A stretch of 64,000 nucleotides of DNA from Phytohabitans aurantiacus (GCF_027923225.1 NZ_BSDI01000021.1:1-64000); one strand, 5' to 3'; numbered from the stretch's first letter, positions 51,861 through 61,536 are shown. A program made the numbers and translations. The notes: a model not told the origin generated them from the letters alone.

Positions 51861-52394
51861 TTAGCGGCGGGCGCGGAGGTAGGCGAGCACGGCCTCTCGG
51901 GTGGTGCGGACGCCCAGGAGCTGGCGGGCTTGGGCTATGCGGCGGTTCGCGGTGCGCAAAGACAGGAACTCGGCCGCCGCGGCCGCCGCGATCGTCTCGC
52001 CGTTCGCCAGCCGCTCCAGCAGCGCCCGCTGCTCCGGCACCAGCTGCCCCACCAGGTCGTCGTCGCCCGGTTCGGGGTCGGCGTCGACGGCCCGGTACAC
52101 CGGACCGAGCCGGCCCAGGTCCGCGACCAGCGCCCGCCCCACCTCGCCGACCGCGTCGGTGATCGCCACCACGCCGGCGCCGCGGGCCGCCGCCATCACC
52201 ACCAGGTGGACGGTCTCCAGGTCGGGCACCCGCCCGTACAGCACCACCCGCGACTCGGTGATGTCCCAGCCGCCGTCGGTGAGCGCGAACCCTTCCCGGG
52301 TGGTCCAGCCGGCGCGCGCGAGCCGGCGCAGCACCGACGTGGCGTCGGTGGCGCTGGGCACCACATAGCGTGGAGCGTTGTCTGGGCCCGTCAT
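51861..52394 (-). CDS. LuxR-type HTH regulator, small
   Basis: 177 aa. The C-terminal HTH is LVPEQRALLERLANGETIAAAAAAEFLSLRTANRRIAQARQLLGVRTTREAVLAYLRA. The N-terminal 110 residues (SRVVLYGRVPDLETVHLVVMAAARGAGVVAITDAVG) do not match a standard receiver: no phospho-acceptor pattern is evident. The ATG overlaps the stop of the larger LuxR gene (ATGA), so the two are made together. Confidence 0.8.
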   Translation of the reverse strand: MTGPDNAPRYVVPSATDATSVLRRLARAGWTTREGFALTDGGWDITESRVVLYGRVPDLETVHLVVMAAARGAGVVAITDAVGEVGRALVADLGRLGPVYRAVDADPEPGDDDLVGQLVPEQRALLERLANGETIAAAAAAEFLSLRTANRRIAQARQLLGVRTTREAVLAYLRARR

Positions 52395-54865
52395 TGAGAA
52401 CCCCCGAGCCGCGCGGCCGCCTCCGTGCGCGTACGAGCCCCCAGTTTGCGCATGCCCGACCGGATGTGTGTCTCCACCGTCTCGGCGGAGATGCCGAGCT
52501 GTCCGGCGATCCGGCGGGTCGGCTCGCCGGCGGCCACCAGGCGCAGCACGTCGCGTTCCCGGTCGGTGAGCTCACCGCCGGAACGGGGTCCGCGCTGGTC
52601 GCGGCGCACCGCGTGGCGGCGCAGCGCCCGCCTGGCCCGCCCCAGCAGCACCACCAGGCCGGCCTGTTCGGCGAGGGCCTCGGCGGCCAGCAGCGGCGGC
52701 ACCGCCCGGGCCGGGTCGCTCTCGTGCAGGCCGCGGGCCAGTAGGCAGCGCACCTCCTCGCGGACGGCCAGGTCGTGCCAGGCGGCCGCGGCCTGGTCGA
52801 AGTCGCCGGCGCCCGCCCAGGCGGCCAGGGTCGCCTCCACGGGGGCCAGGCCACCCGCCGGGGCGCCGGCGACCACCAGGGAAGCCCCGTCGTACGCCGC
52901 CCACCGGGCGGTGATCCGGCGCAGCCCATCGACCAGCGGCGGGGCGCCGGGCGTGAACCCGGCCGCGGCCCGTTCCGGCTGCCCGTCGAGCCAGGCCGCC
53001 TCGCGTCCTACCCAGTCCAGCAGCGCCGCCACCGACGGCGGCGCGGTCGGCGCGCCGGCGAGGCGGGACCGGGCCGGGGCGAGCAGCCCGCCGTCGGCCT
53101 CGACCAGGCCGGCGGCCGCGATCGCGTAACCGCGCGCCTGTACCGGCAGCGTCCGGTCGGTCAGGTCACCGGCCCGCCGCAGCACATCATCTCCAGGCGC
53201 CGGCGCGCCGCTCCGCTCGCGAACGGCGTCGGAGCCGCGCAGCGCCGAACACCACAGCTCCGCGGCCAGGAAGCGGGTCTGCCAGCTGTACGCCACGTCG
53301 ATCGCGCACGCGGCGGCCGCGTTCGCCGCGGTCTGGGCGGCCTCGGCCAGCCGCCCGTCGGCGGCGAGGGTCTCCACCAGCAGCCACGCGCTCCATCGGG
53401 CGGCGAGGAGGTCACCGGCCGCGCCGGCGGCGGCCGCCGAGGACGCCAGGGCGTACTCCCAGCCCTCGGCGCGCCGGGCGGCGCGGACGGCCGCGAGGGC
53501 CGCGCGGAGGCCGGCGTGCGCGGGCGGGTCGCCGTGCCGGGCCTCGATCCGCGCCGCCTCGTCGGCCGCGTCGTGCGGGGCGGCGGCCAGCTGGGCCAGC
53601 AGCAGCACCCGGTCGCGGGCGGCGACCAGGGCCGGGTCGGCGGTGTCGGGCACCGGCGCGGCGGCCGCCCGGGCCGCCGCGACGTCGCCCACCTGAAGCA
53701 GCGCCTCGCCGCGCAGCACAGCCGCGTCGACGCCCAACGGTGCCTCGGTGGTCAGGGCGCGCACGGCGGCGCGGGGTCGCCCGGCGGCGAGGGCGGCGGC
53801 GGCCGCGGCCACCCGCACCGCCGGCTCCGCGTCGACACCGGGCAGATCACAGGCCAGCAGCAACAGCTCCGCGCGTTCGCCCGCCGTCGTCGCGTGGTCG
53901 GCCGCCGTCACGGCCATCGTGTACGCGGACACACCGTCACCCGCGGCGGCCAGATGACGCGCGGCTTCCCGTGGCGGCACGAGTCCCGCCAGCCGGCGGT
54001 GCAGCGCCTCCCGCCCCGGCGGGTCGAGCAGCCCGGCGGCCACCTCGGCCACGTACGGCGACACCGGCGCCAAATCCCCGTCGACGGCCACGACCAGTCC
54101 CGCCTCGGCGAGCTCGTCCACACCGGTGCCCAGTACGGCGGCGGTGGCCGGGCGGCCCAGCAGCCCCAGGGCGGCCATCGCGGTGCGGGCGGGTCGGGTC
54201 AGGTCGGCGAGGGCACCCGCCACCGCGTACTCGATCTGTCCCGCCTCGGCGGCCAGGTCGGTGGCGCCCCGGGCGGCGGCGTGCCGGGCCAGGGCCTCGA
54301 CGGCCAGGGGCGCGCCGCCGGCGCGGGCGACCACCGACGCCACAGCGGCCGCGTCCAGGCTCGGCGCGACGCGGGTGGCGAGCGCGGCCGCGGCGTCGGC
54401 GGGCAGCGGCGGCACGGTCAGCCAGCCGCCGGCCGCGTCGCGCAGCCGGGCCACCACGTCCGGCGGCAACCGGTGCGGGGTGCGCAGCGCCACCACCACC
54501 CGGCAGTGCGCGGCGATCGCCGGCAGCGCCGCCAGGGTGGCCGGGTCGGCCCACTGCACGTCGTCCAGCACCAGCAGCCCGCCCCGGACCCGGGAACGCA
54601 CCGCCTCGGCCAGCAGCGCCGTGTCACCGGCCGGCAGCCGCACCCGCACCGCTCTGGCCAGCGCGAACGCCGGCACCGTCGACAGCATCGCCAGGCCGCC
54701 GCCGGTGAACACGGGGCCGCGGAACGCCTCGCCCAGCTGCCGCAGTACGGTGCTGCGGCCGGCACCGGGCCCGCCGGCGACGACGACCAGGGCCGGTGCG
54801 GCCAGCAGCCCGGTAGCCTCCGCGATGAGGGAACCGGGCCGCACCGTTGCGGTCGCGTGACGCAC
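52391..54865 (-). CDS. Large ATP-binding LuxR-family regulator (LAL-like)
   Basis: 824 aa from GTG 54865 behind GGAGG. Walker A is GGPGAGRST (31-39) and Walker B RGGLLVLDDVQW (about 90-101), of the STAND/AAA type; a long Ala-rich helical repeat region follows; the C-terminal LuxR HTH is GGELTDRERDVLRLVAAGEPTRRIAGQLGISAETVETHIRSGMRKLGARTRTEAA. LAL regulators activate pathway genes on ligand or ATP binding. The partner regulator is coupled downstream. It is divergent from the dynamin operon, a plausible target. Confidence 0.88.
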   Translation of the reverse strand: MRHATATVRPGSLIAEATGLLAAPALVVVAGGPGAGRSTVLRQLGEAFRGPVFTGGGLAMLSTVPAFALARAVRVRLPAGDTALLAEAVRSRVRGGLLVLDDVQWADPATLAALPAIAAHCRVVVALRTPHRLPPDVVARLRDAAGGWLTVPPLPADAAAALATRVAPSLDAAAVASVVARAGGAPLAVEALARHAAARGATDLAAEAGQIEYAVAGALADLTRPARTAMAALGLLGRPATAAVLGTGVDELAEAGLVVAVDGDLAPVSPYVAEVAAGLLDPPGREALHRRLAGLVPPREAARHLAAAGDGVSAYTMAVTAADHATTAGERAELLLLACDLPGVDAEPAVRVAAAAAALAAGRPRAAVRALTTEAPLGVDAAVLRGEALLQVGDVAAARAAAAPVPDTADPALVAARDRVLLLAQLAAAPHDAADEAARIEARHGDPPAHAGLRAALAAVRAARRAEGWEYALASSAAAAGAAGDLLAARWSAWLLVETLAADGRLAEAAQTAANAAAACAIDVAYSWQTRFLAAELWCSALRGSDAVRERSGAPAPGDDVLRRAGDLTDRTLPVQARGYAIAAAGLVEADGGLLAPARSRLAGAPTAPPSVAALLDWVGREAAWLDGQPERAAAGFTPGAPPLVDGLRRITARWAAYDGASLVVAGAPAGGLAPVEATLAAWAGAGDFDQAAAAWHDLAVREEVRCLLARGLHESDPARAVPPLLAAEALAEQAGLVVLLGRARRALRRHAVRRDQRGPRSGGELTDRERDVLRLVAAGEPTRRIAGQLGISAETVETHIRSGMRKLGARTRTEAAARLGGSQ

Positions 54866-54956
54866 GTTGGGCCTCCGGCATGGGGGTGGCACGAACATGG
54901 GATTCTGCGTCGGCAGGATATTCGTAATGTGGACCGTAGGAGGGACGACCAACACC

Positions 54957-55013
54957 ATGAGTGAGCACGACCGCGGGTACCTCGTCATTGTCGCCGACCG
55001 CATGGTCGGCTGA
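54957..55013 (+). CDS. 18-codon leader ORF upstream of the dynamin pair
   Basis: ATG 54957 lies 12 nt after AGGAGGG and encodes MSEHDRGYLVIVADRMVG, ending 6 nt before the GTPase ATG. The strongest ribosome site of the region precedes this ORF rather than the GTPase, so coupling is plausible. Translation is not shown. Confidence 0.35.
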   Translation: MSEHDRGYLVIVADRMVG

Positions 55014-55019
55014 CGAGTC

Positions 55020-56522
55020 ATGGGACCAGGTCCACTCTCCGCCCGCGTCGCCGCCCTGTGTGACGAGGTCGGCCCCCGGGTCGGCCCCGCCGCCCAGACG
55101 CAGGTGCTGGGCGTCCGGCGGCGGCTCGACGAGCCCCTGCGGGTCGCCATCGCCGGTCGTCTGAAAGCCGGAAAGTCGACACTTGTGAACGCGCTCATCG
55201 GCCGCCGGGTCGCGCCCACCGAGGTGGGCGAATGCACCCGTATCGTGACCCAGTTCCGGTACGGCACCGCCGACCGGGTCGACGTGGTACGCCGCGACGG
55301 CTCCCGGGCCAGCCTGCCGCTCGACGAGGCCGGCATGATCCCGCAGCGGCTCGGCGTGCCCCGGCACGAGATCTCGTTCGTCGACGTCACCCTCACCAGC
55401 GACCACCTGCGCGACCTGACCGTCGTCGACACACCCGGCCTGGCCTCGACGAACACGTCGGTCAGCGCCGGCGCCCGCCGGTTCCTGTTCAACGAGGCCC
55501 CGATCGACGAGGACATCGACGACGACTCGGTCGGTGCCATCTCCGGCGCCGAGGCGATCGTGTACGTGTTCACCCAGTCGGTCCGCGACGACGACCTGCA
55601 GGCCCTGGAAGCGTTCCGGTCCATCTCGGCCCGGCTGGCCAGCAACCCGATCAACTCCGTCGGACTGTTCAACAAGGTCGACAAGCTGGTCGCCGGGGTC
55701 GCCGACCCGTGGCCGGTCGCCGGGCCGCTCGCCTCCGACCAGACCAAGGTGCTGCGCCGCGTCGTCTCCGACGTCGTACCCGTGGTCGGGCTGCTCGCCG
55801 AGACCACCGAGGCCGGCCGGCTCACCGCCGCCGACTGTGAGGCCCTGCGCGCCCTGGCCCAGCTGCCGCACACCGAACGGCTCGTGCTGCTCGCCTCGGT
55901 CGACCTGTTCACCTCACGGGAGTGCGCGGTCCCGCGCGAGCAGCGGGAACGGCTGTTGCGGCTGCTCGACCTGTACGGGATCGGCTTCGCCATCGCGCAG
56001 CTCGCCGCCCGTCCGCAGCTGGCCAGCGGCGACCTGGTCCGGATGCTGTACCAGGCGTCCGGGTTCCCGCGGCTGCGGCACACCCTGGACCAGGCGTTCC
56101 GGTGGCGCACCGACGCGATCAAGGCCGGCTGGGCACTGTCCAGCCTGGAGAAGGTCGCCAGCCACACCGCCCGCCTCGGCGACCGCGAGCTGCTGCGCGA
56201 CGCCATCGAACGGGTCCTGCAACAGCCCGACTACCACCGGCTGCGGCTGATGGAGGTGGCGCAGCTGGTCAGCACCGGCTCCGTGGAGCTGCCCGAGCCG
56301 ATGGAGCAGGAACTGACCCGGCTGGCGCTGTCCAGCGACCCGCAGTGGATCCTCGGACTGCCCACGGCCGGCACCGAGCAGCTGGTCAAGGCGGCACTCG
56401 ACGCGGCCACCCGGTGGCGGGTGTACGCGGTCGCCGGTGCCAGCCCCGCCCAGTCCCGGGTAGCCCTGGTCGCCCACCGCGGCTTCTACCTGCTGTCCCA
56501 GCGCGTCAGGGGCACCGCGTGA
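55020..56522 (+). CDS. Dynamin-like GTPase (IniC-like)
   Basis: 500 aa. G1 is GRLKAGKST (47-54 region), G3 DTPG near 138-141 and G4 NKVD near 217-220; G2 likely Thr in GECTRIVTQFRYG. The remaining 280 residues are helical, with no clear membrane hairpin, as in the smaller member of bacterial dynamin pairs (IniC, DynB-like). It probably works with the larger GTPase encoded next, whose GTG overlaps its stop (GTGA). Bacterial dynamins remodel membranes in stress or septation; the specific role here is not known. Confidence 0.88.
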   Translation: MGPGPLSARVAALCDEVGPRVGPAAQTQVLGVRRRLDEPLRVAIAGRLKAGKSTLVNALIGRRVAPTEVGECTRIVTQFRYGTADRVDVVRRDGSRASLPLDEAGMIPQRLGVPRHEISFVDVTLTSDHLRDLTVVDTPGLASTNTSVSAGARRFLFNEAPIDEDIDDDSVGAISGAEAIVYVFTQSVRDDDLQALEAFRSISARLASNPINSVGLFNKVDKLVAGVADPWPVAGPLASDQTKVLRRVVSDVVPVVGLLAETTEAGRLTAADCEALRALAQLPHTERLVLLASVDLFTSRECAVPREQRERLLRLLDLYGIGFAIAQLAARPQLASGDLVRMLYQASGFPRLRHTLDQAFRWRTDAIKAGWALSSLEKVASHTARLGDRELLRDAIERVLQQPDYHRLRLMEVAQLVSTGSVELPEPMEQELTRLALSSDPQWILGLPTAGTEQLVKAALDAATRWRVYAVAGASPAQSRVALVAHRGFYLLSQRVRGTA

Positions 56523-58375
56523 CAGCGCCATCCCCGGCCTCGCTGACCAAGTTGCTGTCCGGTGCCGTCGACGCCTCCATGGCGTACCTGCGCAAGGCCG
56601 ACCCCGACGCGGCCAGCGACGTCGACGCGCTGCGCCGCCGCGAACTGGGCCGGCCGTCCATCGTGGTCGTCGGCGAGACCAAGCGCGGCAAAAGCTCCCT
56701 GATCAACGCCCTCATCGGCGTACCCGGACTGTCGCCTGTGGACGTCGCGGTGGCCACCGCGACGTACCTGGAGTTCGCCCACGGGCCGCAACCCGCCGCG
56801 AAGGCCTGGCTGCCCGGTCGGGAAGACCCGGTGCCGTTCGGCCTCGACGCCCTGCGGGACTGGGCGACCCCGTTCGGGCGGCTCCCCGAGGGCATGCGGC
56901 CGCCCCGGCGGGTCGAGGTCACCCACCCGGCGCCGCTGCTGCAGTACCTGACGCTCGTCGACACCCCCGGCACCGGCGGCCTCGACCCGCTGCACGCCGA
57001 GATCGCCCTCGACGCGGTCGAGCGGGCCACCGCGCTGCTGTTCGTCGTCGACGCGTCCGCGCCGTTCGCCAAACCCGAACTCGACTTCCTCATCGAGGCC
57101 AGCAAACGCGTCAACTTCGTCGTGTTCGCGCTGACCAAGACCGACGCGTACCCGGGCTGGCGCACCATCTGGGAAGACGACCGCGCCCAACTGCAGGCCC
57201 ACGCACCCCGGTTCGGAGCCGCACCCTGGTACCCGGTCTCCGCCCGCCTCGCCGAGCTGGCCATGACCCTGCCGAAGGAGGCCGCGCAGGAGCTGATCCG
57301 CGAATCCCGGATCGCCGAGCTCCAGCACGCCCTCATCGACCTGGCCGGCAAGGGCCACCTGCTGCAGCAGTCCAACGTGCTCCGCGCCGTACGCAGCGAG
57401 ATCATCCGGCTGGACCTGCGCGTCGGCGAACGCATCAAAGCCACCGACCCCGACCCGGCCGACATGGCCAAGGCCAAAGAGGACCGCGCCGCCCTCGCCG
57501 CCCGCAAGCGCACCGAGTCCCGGCAGTGGTCCCTGGCCCTCAACACCGAGACCCAGCGCGCCCGCGTCGAGGCCACCGGCCGGCTGCGCAACTACATCAC
57601 CTCCCTGCAGGAGGAGTACCTCAACCGGATCGACAAGGGCAAAGGCGACGAGATCAAAGGGCTGCCGCAGGAGGTCGACAAGGCCCTGCACGCCCTGTCC
57701 GTGCGGCTCTCCCACGACCTGGAGTTCCGGTTCCGCAAGGTCGCCGAACGCACCCTCACGCAGGTGTTCGGGCCGCACGAGCTGCAGTTCGTGCTGCGCC
57801 GGCTCAACGCCACCCTCCGCCACGCCCTCGCCACCAAACCCCGCCGCGAAGGCGCCGCCGGCGCCGACAACGTGATGATCGCGATGTCCGCCGGCGGCAT
57901 GGCCTTCATGGCCGGTCGCGGCGCCATGGCCGGCGCCTCCGCGCTCGGCGCCGGCGCCCTCGTCGGCGGCGGCCTGCTGATCCCCGTCGCCGGACTCGGG
58001 CTCGGCCTGGCAGCGGGCGCTTTCATCCTGTACCGGCGGCGCGTGCAGAACGACCGCCAGCAGGCCCGAGTATGGCTGCGCGAGGTGCTCGGCGAGGCCC
58101 GGGCAGCCCTGTCCGACGAGATCATGCACCGGTTCACCGACCTGCAGTACGGGCTCACGCTCGCCCTCGACGACGCCATCGAGCGGCGACTGCAACAGCT
58201 CGACGCGCACATCGCCGAAATCGACAAGGCGCTCGCCGAAGACAAAGCCGAACGGGGCCGCCGCAAAGCCGCCCTCCAGGCCGAACGCGAAGGTCTGCGT
58301 GGCCGCCTCAAGCAGCTCGACGAGGTCCTGTCCCGCGCCCGGTCCCTGCTGCCGGCACCCGCCACAGAGGAGTGA
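56519..58375 (+). CDS. Dynamin-like GTPase with membrane hairpin (IniA-like)
   Basis: 618 aa from GTG 56519. G1 is GETKRGKSS (52-60), G3 DTPG near 148-151 and G4 TKTD near 207-210. A Gly/Ala-rich hydrophobic stretch at about 456-510 (SAGGMAFMAGRGAMAGASAL, then LLIPVAGLGLGLAAGAFIL) forms the membrane hairpin. The C-terminal 80 residues are a coiled coil (IAEIDKALAEDKAERGRRKAALQAEREGLRGRLKQLDEVL). Length and layout match IniA/DynA. It is translationally coupled to the smaller partner. Confidence 0.9.
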   Translation: MTAPSPASLTKLLSGAVDASMAYLRKADPDAASDVDALRRRELGRPSIVVVGETKRGKSSLINALIGVPGLSPVDVAVATATYLEFAHGPQPAAKAWLPGREDPVPFGLDALRDWATPFGRLPEGMRPPRRVEVTHPAPLLQYLTLVDTPGTGGLDPLHAEIALDAVERATALLFVVDASAPFAKPELDFLIEASKRVNFVVFALTKTDAYPGWRTIWEDDRAQLQAHAPRFGAAPWYPVSARLAELAMTLPKEAAQELIRESRIAELQHALIDLAGKGHLLQQSNVLRAVRSEIIRLDLRVGERIKATDPDPADMAKAKEDRAALAARKRTESRQWSLALNTETQRARVEATGRLRNYITSLQEEYLNRIDKGKGDEIKGLPQEVDKALHALSVRLSHDLEFRFRKVAERTLTQVFGPHELQFVLRRLNATLRHALATKPRREGAAGADNVMIAMSAGGMAFMAGRGAMAGASALGAGALVGGGLLIPVAGLGLGLAAGAFILYRRRVQNDRQQARVWLREVLGEARAALSDEIMHRFTDLQYGLTLALDDAIERRLQQLDAHIAEIDKALAEDKAERGRRKAALQAEREGLRGRLKQLDEVLSRARSLLPAPATEE

Positions 58376-58381
58376 CGACCC

Positions 58382-59023
58382 ATGACCGATCACGAGTGGC
58401 CGGACCCGGACTTCGACCCGGAGTACGGGAGCGAAAGCGCCGACACCGCTGACCTGAGCCAGCCCTTCGACTTCCCCGCCGACCCTCCCTACGGCTCCTC
58501 GCCCGACTTCTCGCCCGACTTCTCGTCCGACTTTTCGAACGACGCCTCAGCCGGCGCGCCGCTCGACGACCCCCTCGACGCTTCCTTCGACAGCTCCTTC
58601 GACGCTTCCCTGGACGGCTCCCTCGACAGCTCCCTGGACGCCGGCAGCGGCGACGACGCGTTCGGGGACGACTTCGACGACACCGACGCTCCCGGTGACG
58701 ACGGCGGCGACCCGCCCGTCGGGGCCGACCCCGACCTCGACCCGACAGCCGACCACGACGGCCAGCCGGCGTTCCCACCCGCCCTGGACCTGGACCCCAC
58801 CCCCGAGCCCGTCGACGGCTTCCCCTGGGCCGACCCGACCACCCTCGGCGAAGCCCCGCTGACCGACCCGGCCGCCGCGAACACCGCCGCCCCCGACCCT
58901 GCCGACCTGGCGTCGTACGCCGCCCAGGACCTCCCCCCAGGCGCCGACCCCTGGACCGCCCTGTCCCAGTCCGAAGACCCAGCGACGAGCTCGCTAGCCC
59001 GCTTCTGGACCCCCGGCACCTGA
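58382..59023 (+). CDS. Acidic low-complexity protein of unknown function
   Basis: 213 aa, rich in Asp, Pro, Ser and Ala, with no Cys. It contains short repeats PDFSPDFSSDFSND (about 40-53) and DASFDSSFDASLDGSLDSSLD (about 66-86). It starts at ATG 58382, 6 nt after the dynamin stop, so it belongs to the operon. It is likely disordered; a binding partner or spacer for the GTPases is conceivable. No family was recognised. Confidence 0.65.
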   Translation: MTDHEWPDPDFDPEYGSESADTADLSQPFDFPADPPYGSSPDFSPDFSSDFSNDASAGAPLDDPLDASFDSSFDASLDGSLDSSLDAGSGDDAFGDDFDDTDAPGDDGGDPPVGADPDLDPTADHDGQPAFPPALDLDPTPEPVDGFPWADPTTLGEAPLTDPAAANTAAPDPADLASYAAQDLPPGADPWTALSQSEDPATSSLARFWTPGT

Positions 59024-59046
59024 CCCGTGTCCGCCGACCTTGCGCG

Positions 59047-61041
59047 CTAGGGGGCGGGTAGGTCGCCGACGATGGGTTCGAAGTCCTCGAAACGGCGAGC
59101 GGCGTAGGTTTGCTGGACGCGGTCGTCGTACTCGTCAAGCGTCAGGCGGCCCTCAGCGATCGCCGTCTGCAGGCGCCCCACCACCCGCTCACGGTCGGCG
59201 TCGGTGACCCGGGACAGGCGCGGGTTTGCCGGCGAGCCCTCGGCGCCGTGGAGCAGCGACCTGAGCACCACCGTGAGCCGGGACAGCTCGGCGTCAGTCG
59301 TCGCGGTCCGCGCGGCGTGCAGCAGGTCCAGAGTCTCGGCCGGCTCCAGCGCCCCGGCCCGGCCCGCCGCTTCGACGGCCCGGATGACCGGCTCCCGCTC
59401 GGCGTCGCTGGCGAGCCCGTCGAGGTTCTCGACCCGTGGCAGCAACTCGCCGTACGTCTTGGCGGCGTGCACGGCCTGGAGCCGCTTCCCGTACTCGACC
59501 GGGCTGAGCCGGCCGTCCGTGAGCGCCGCCATCAGCGCCTCACCGGCCCGCTGCCGGTCCGCGTTGGAGATCCGCAGATGCGCCCCGTCCCGCACCCCCG
59601 CCTGCCCCGACCGCGGCGGTACCGGCCAGCGCCGAGCCGCGAGCGGTCGAGCCGCCTGCCGCCCCTCCGCCAGCGTTCGCGGCGCCTCACTGGCCGCCGG
59701 CCGCCCCTCCGGCGTGAACCAGCGCGGCCCGGCCGGCGGTCGAGCCGCCTCACCGGTCTCCGCCGCTTGCGGCTTCCCGCCCGCTCCACCGATCCCCTCA
59801 GGCGCCCACCACGACGACGCCGACCGCCCGGCCGCCGCAGTCTCCTGCCGCGCCGGCGCCGGCTGCTCGGCATCCTGCTGCGACGGCGAGCGGTGTGGGG
59901 CCGCGGTCGCCTCCGGCGTGGGCCAGCGCGGCTCCGGCGACGGAAAGGTGGGGCGCGGAGGCGGCGACGGCCGGGACGCGGCCGCTCTCAGCGCTTCCAG
60001 CGACGCCGACAACGGCCCAGCGCTCTGCGTCCCACGGCCTGGCGCCGCCGCGGCTCCGGACCCAGCGGCCTCCGCCGCATCCGGCGACATTGGTGGCGGA
60101 TTGGGCGCCCCCGACCCGCGCGCCCCAGGCTCCGTAGTGCGAGCAAGCGGCGTGGACCCCGGGTCGGCGGCGTTCGCGGACGCAGGCGTCGCACGTCGTG
60201 ACGGTGGCAACGGCGGCGGTGATCCGGGAACAGCTGACCGCGGCGCCGCGGAGGACGCCGTCGCCCATGGTCGCGGTGGAGGTGGCCGGGAGACGGCGGC
60301 CCTCAGCGCGTCCAACGGTGAAGGCGACGGCTCGGACACCGCGGCTTCCAGCGCGTCGAGTGGCATCGGCCGCGATCCGGCGTCGGCCTCCGAGGGGACG
60401 ACCACGACAGCACGGCCAGCGCCGGGCGCATCCGAGGGGCCGCCGACCCCGACGGTAGGGCCGGCGCCGGGCAGAGCGGACGGCGCCGCCTCGGCCGCTC
60501 TGGGTGGCGCTGTGGCTTCCGGCGTCTCGCGTGTCGGCGGGCTCGGATCGGCGGCGTAGGTGAGCCGGTCGCAGATCGACCGGTACTCCGATTTGGACAG
60601 CCGGCCGGCGGATCGATCCAGCCACGCCTGCTGCCACTGGGCGCGTCGCGCTAGGGCCGCCGCGAGCTCCGGAAAGGCGTCTGGTGCCGCGTCACCGTCG
60701 AAGAAGCTGGCCAGCACGGCGCGCAGCTCTCCGGCCGTGCGCGCGTTGGTGATCACGTCGCTCAGCCACCAGCCACCGTCGCGGGCGCCACGGTCCTCCG
60801 CGCCGACCAGGACGCCGACGTACAGGCGGTCGGCGGGATCCGGTGCCGTGTCGGCGGGAGCGTGCACGAAGCGGGGTGCCGGCAGCCCCTCCGCGTAGTG
60901 ATCCGGGGCATGCTGGGAAGCAGTGTTGCCCAGTGCGCGCGTACGCCTCCGGTGCTCCTTGTCGGTCAGCTTCCCGATCGCGTGCGCGTACGCCAGCAGT
61001 GCCCGCACCTCTCGCCGGCTCGACCGAATCACCCTGACCAC
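59047..61041 (-). CDS. DUF1707 protein with long Pro/Ala-rich insert
   Basis: 664 aa from GTG 61041; GTG 61134 would add 31 residues. Two DUF1707 repeats lie at the C-terminus (RISNADRQRAGEALMAALTDGRLSPVEYGKRL and RVTDADRERVVGRLQTAIAEGRLTLDEYDDRV); the N-terminal 130 residues contain two diverged copies (SKSEYRSICDRLTYA). About 300 residues between are Pro/Ala/Ser low complexity with a thrice-repeated LDALRAAVSRPPPPRP-like unit. DUF1707 proteins are usually membrane or SHOCT-like; no membrane helix is seen. It converges on the dynamin operon. Confidence 0.75.
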   Translation of the reverse strand: MVRVIRSSRREVRALLAYAHAIGKLTDKEHRRRTRALGNTASQHAPDHYAEGLPAPRFVHAPADTAPDPADRLYVGVLVGAEDRGARDGGWWLSDVITNARTAGELRAVLASFFDGDAAPDAFPELAAALARRAQWQQAWLDRSAGRLSKSEYRSICDRLTYAADPSPPTRETPEATAPPRAAEAAPSALPGAGPTVGVGGPSDAPGAGRAVVVVPSEADAGSRPMPLDALEAAVSEPSPSPLDALRAAVSRPPPPRPWATASSAAPRSAVPGSPPPLPPSRRATPASANAADPGSTPLARTTEPGARGSGAPNPPPMSPDAAEAAGSGAAAAPGRGTQSAGPLSASLEALRAAASRPSPPPRPTFPSPEPRWPTPEATAAPHRSPSQQDAEQPAPARQETAAAGRSASSWWAPEGIGGAGGKPQAAETGEAARPPAGPRWFTPEGRPAASEAPRTLAEGRQAARPLAARRWPVPPRSGQAGVRDGAHLRISNADRQRAGEALMAALTDGRLSPVEYGKRLQAVHAAKTYGELLPRVENLDGLASDAEREPVIRAVEAAGRAGALEPAETLDLLHAARTATTDAELSRLTVVLRSLLHGAEGSPANPRLSRVTDADRERVVGRLQTAIAEGRLTLDEYDDRVQQTYAARRFEDFEPIVGDLPAP

Positions 61042-61285
61042 GCTGAGAGGGTAGCCAGCCGAGCCGGTGACCCGACATCGCGCTCCTTTCCCAGGCTGCG
61101 CGTTGCTTTGCTCTGCGCTTCCTTGAGAAGACACCTCGGCGGCCGCTGCTGACCGTGTTCGTGCTGCCCGTCAAAGCGCGGCTCCGGCGGCGGAAGGGCC
61201 GATCGCGGAGGCGGCGACGGCTGGGACGCGGCCGCCTGAGCGCGACGCCGAACTGCCGGGCGGGGTGCTTGCGTGTCCATGCCGC

Positions 61286-61367
61286 CCCGATCAAGGGCAT
61301 TCGCATGGATCAAGGACAAACACACGCGGAAAGAGATCCAACCACGTGCATTCGCCCTTGATCGGCG
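61286..61367 (-). repeat. Family-2 element, copy 11
   Basis: Complete reverse copy: remnant arm GATCAAGGGCATTCGCATG, then GATCAAGGACAAACACACG ... CGTGCATTCGCCCTTGATC. Confidence 0.86.
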
Positions 61368-61410
61368 TGCACGGCGTGGCGACACGCCGTCACGGGCCGG
61401 CCTGGGCGCG

Positions 61411-61460
61411 GACGCACGCGGAAAGGAGATCCAACCACGTGCATTCAGCCTTGATCGGCG
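61411..61460 (-). repeat. Family-2 element, partial copy 12
   Basis: Starts in the left arm (GACGCACGCGG), with loop and right arm CGTGCATTCAGCCTTGATC retained. The outer half of the left arm is lost. Confidence 0.78.
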
Positions 61461-61536
61461 GAGAGAGCAGCCGGCGGAGCGCAGCAATCGGCGGAGAGAG
61501 CGGGCGGCGGGCGACCCCTCAAGGACTACGCCGGGG

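Larger units (their letters stand above)
61042..61536. other. Repeat island 4
   Basis: 495 bp with two family-2 elements (61286 and partial 61411) and the mini-hairpin GGCGTGGCGACACGCCG at 61373-61389. No gene. The 5' region of the DUF1707 gene must have its promoter within the first 250 bp. Confidence 0.65.

Noticed and set aside
54866..56206. N-terminal 447-codon extension of the large LuxR-type gene
   Set aside because: It is antisense to the dynamin-like GTPase and Ser/Arg-rich; a good ribosome site and GTG start at 54865 fit the true start.
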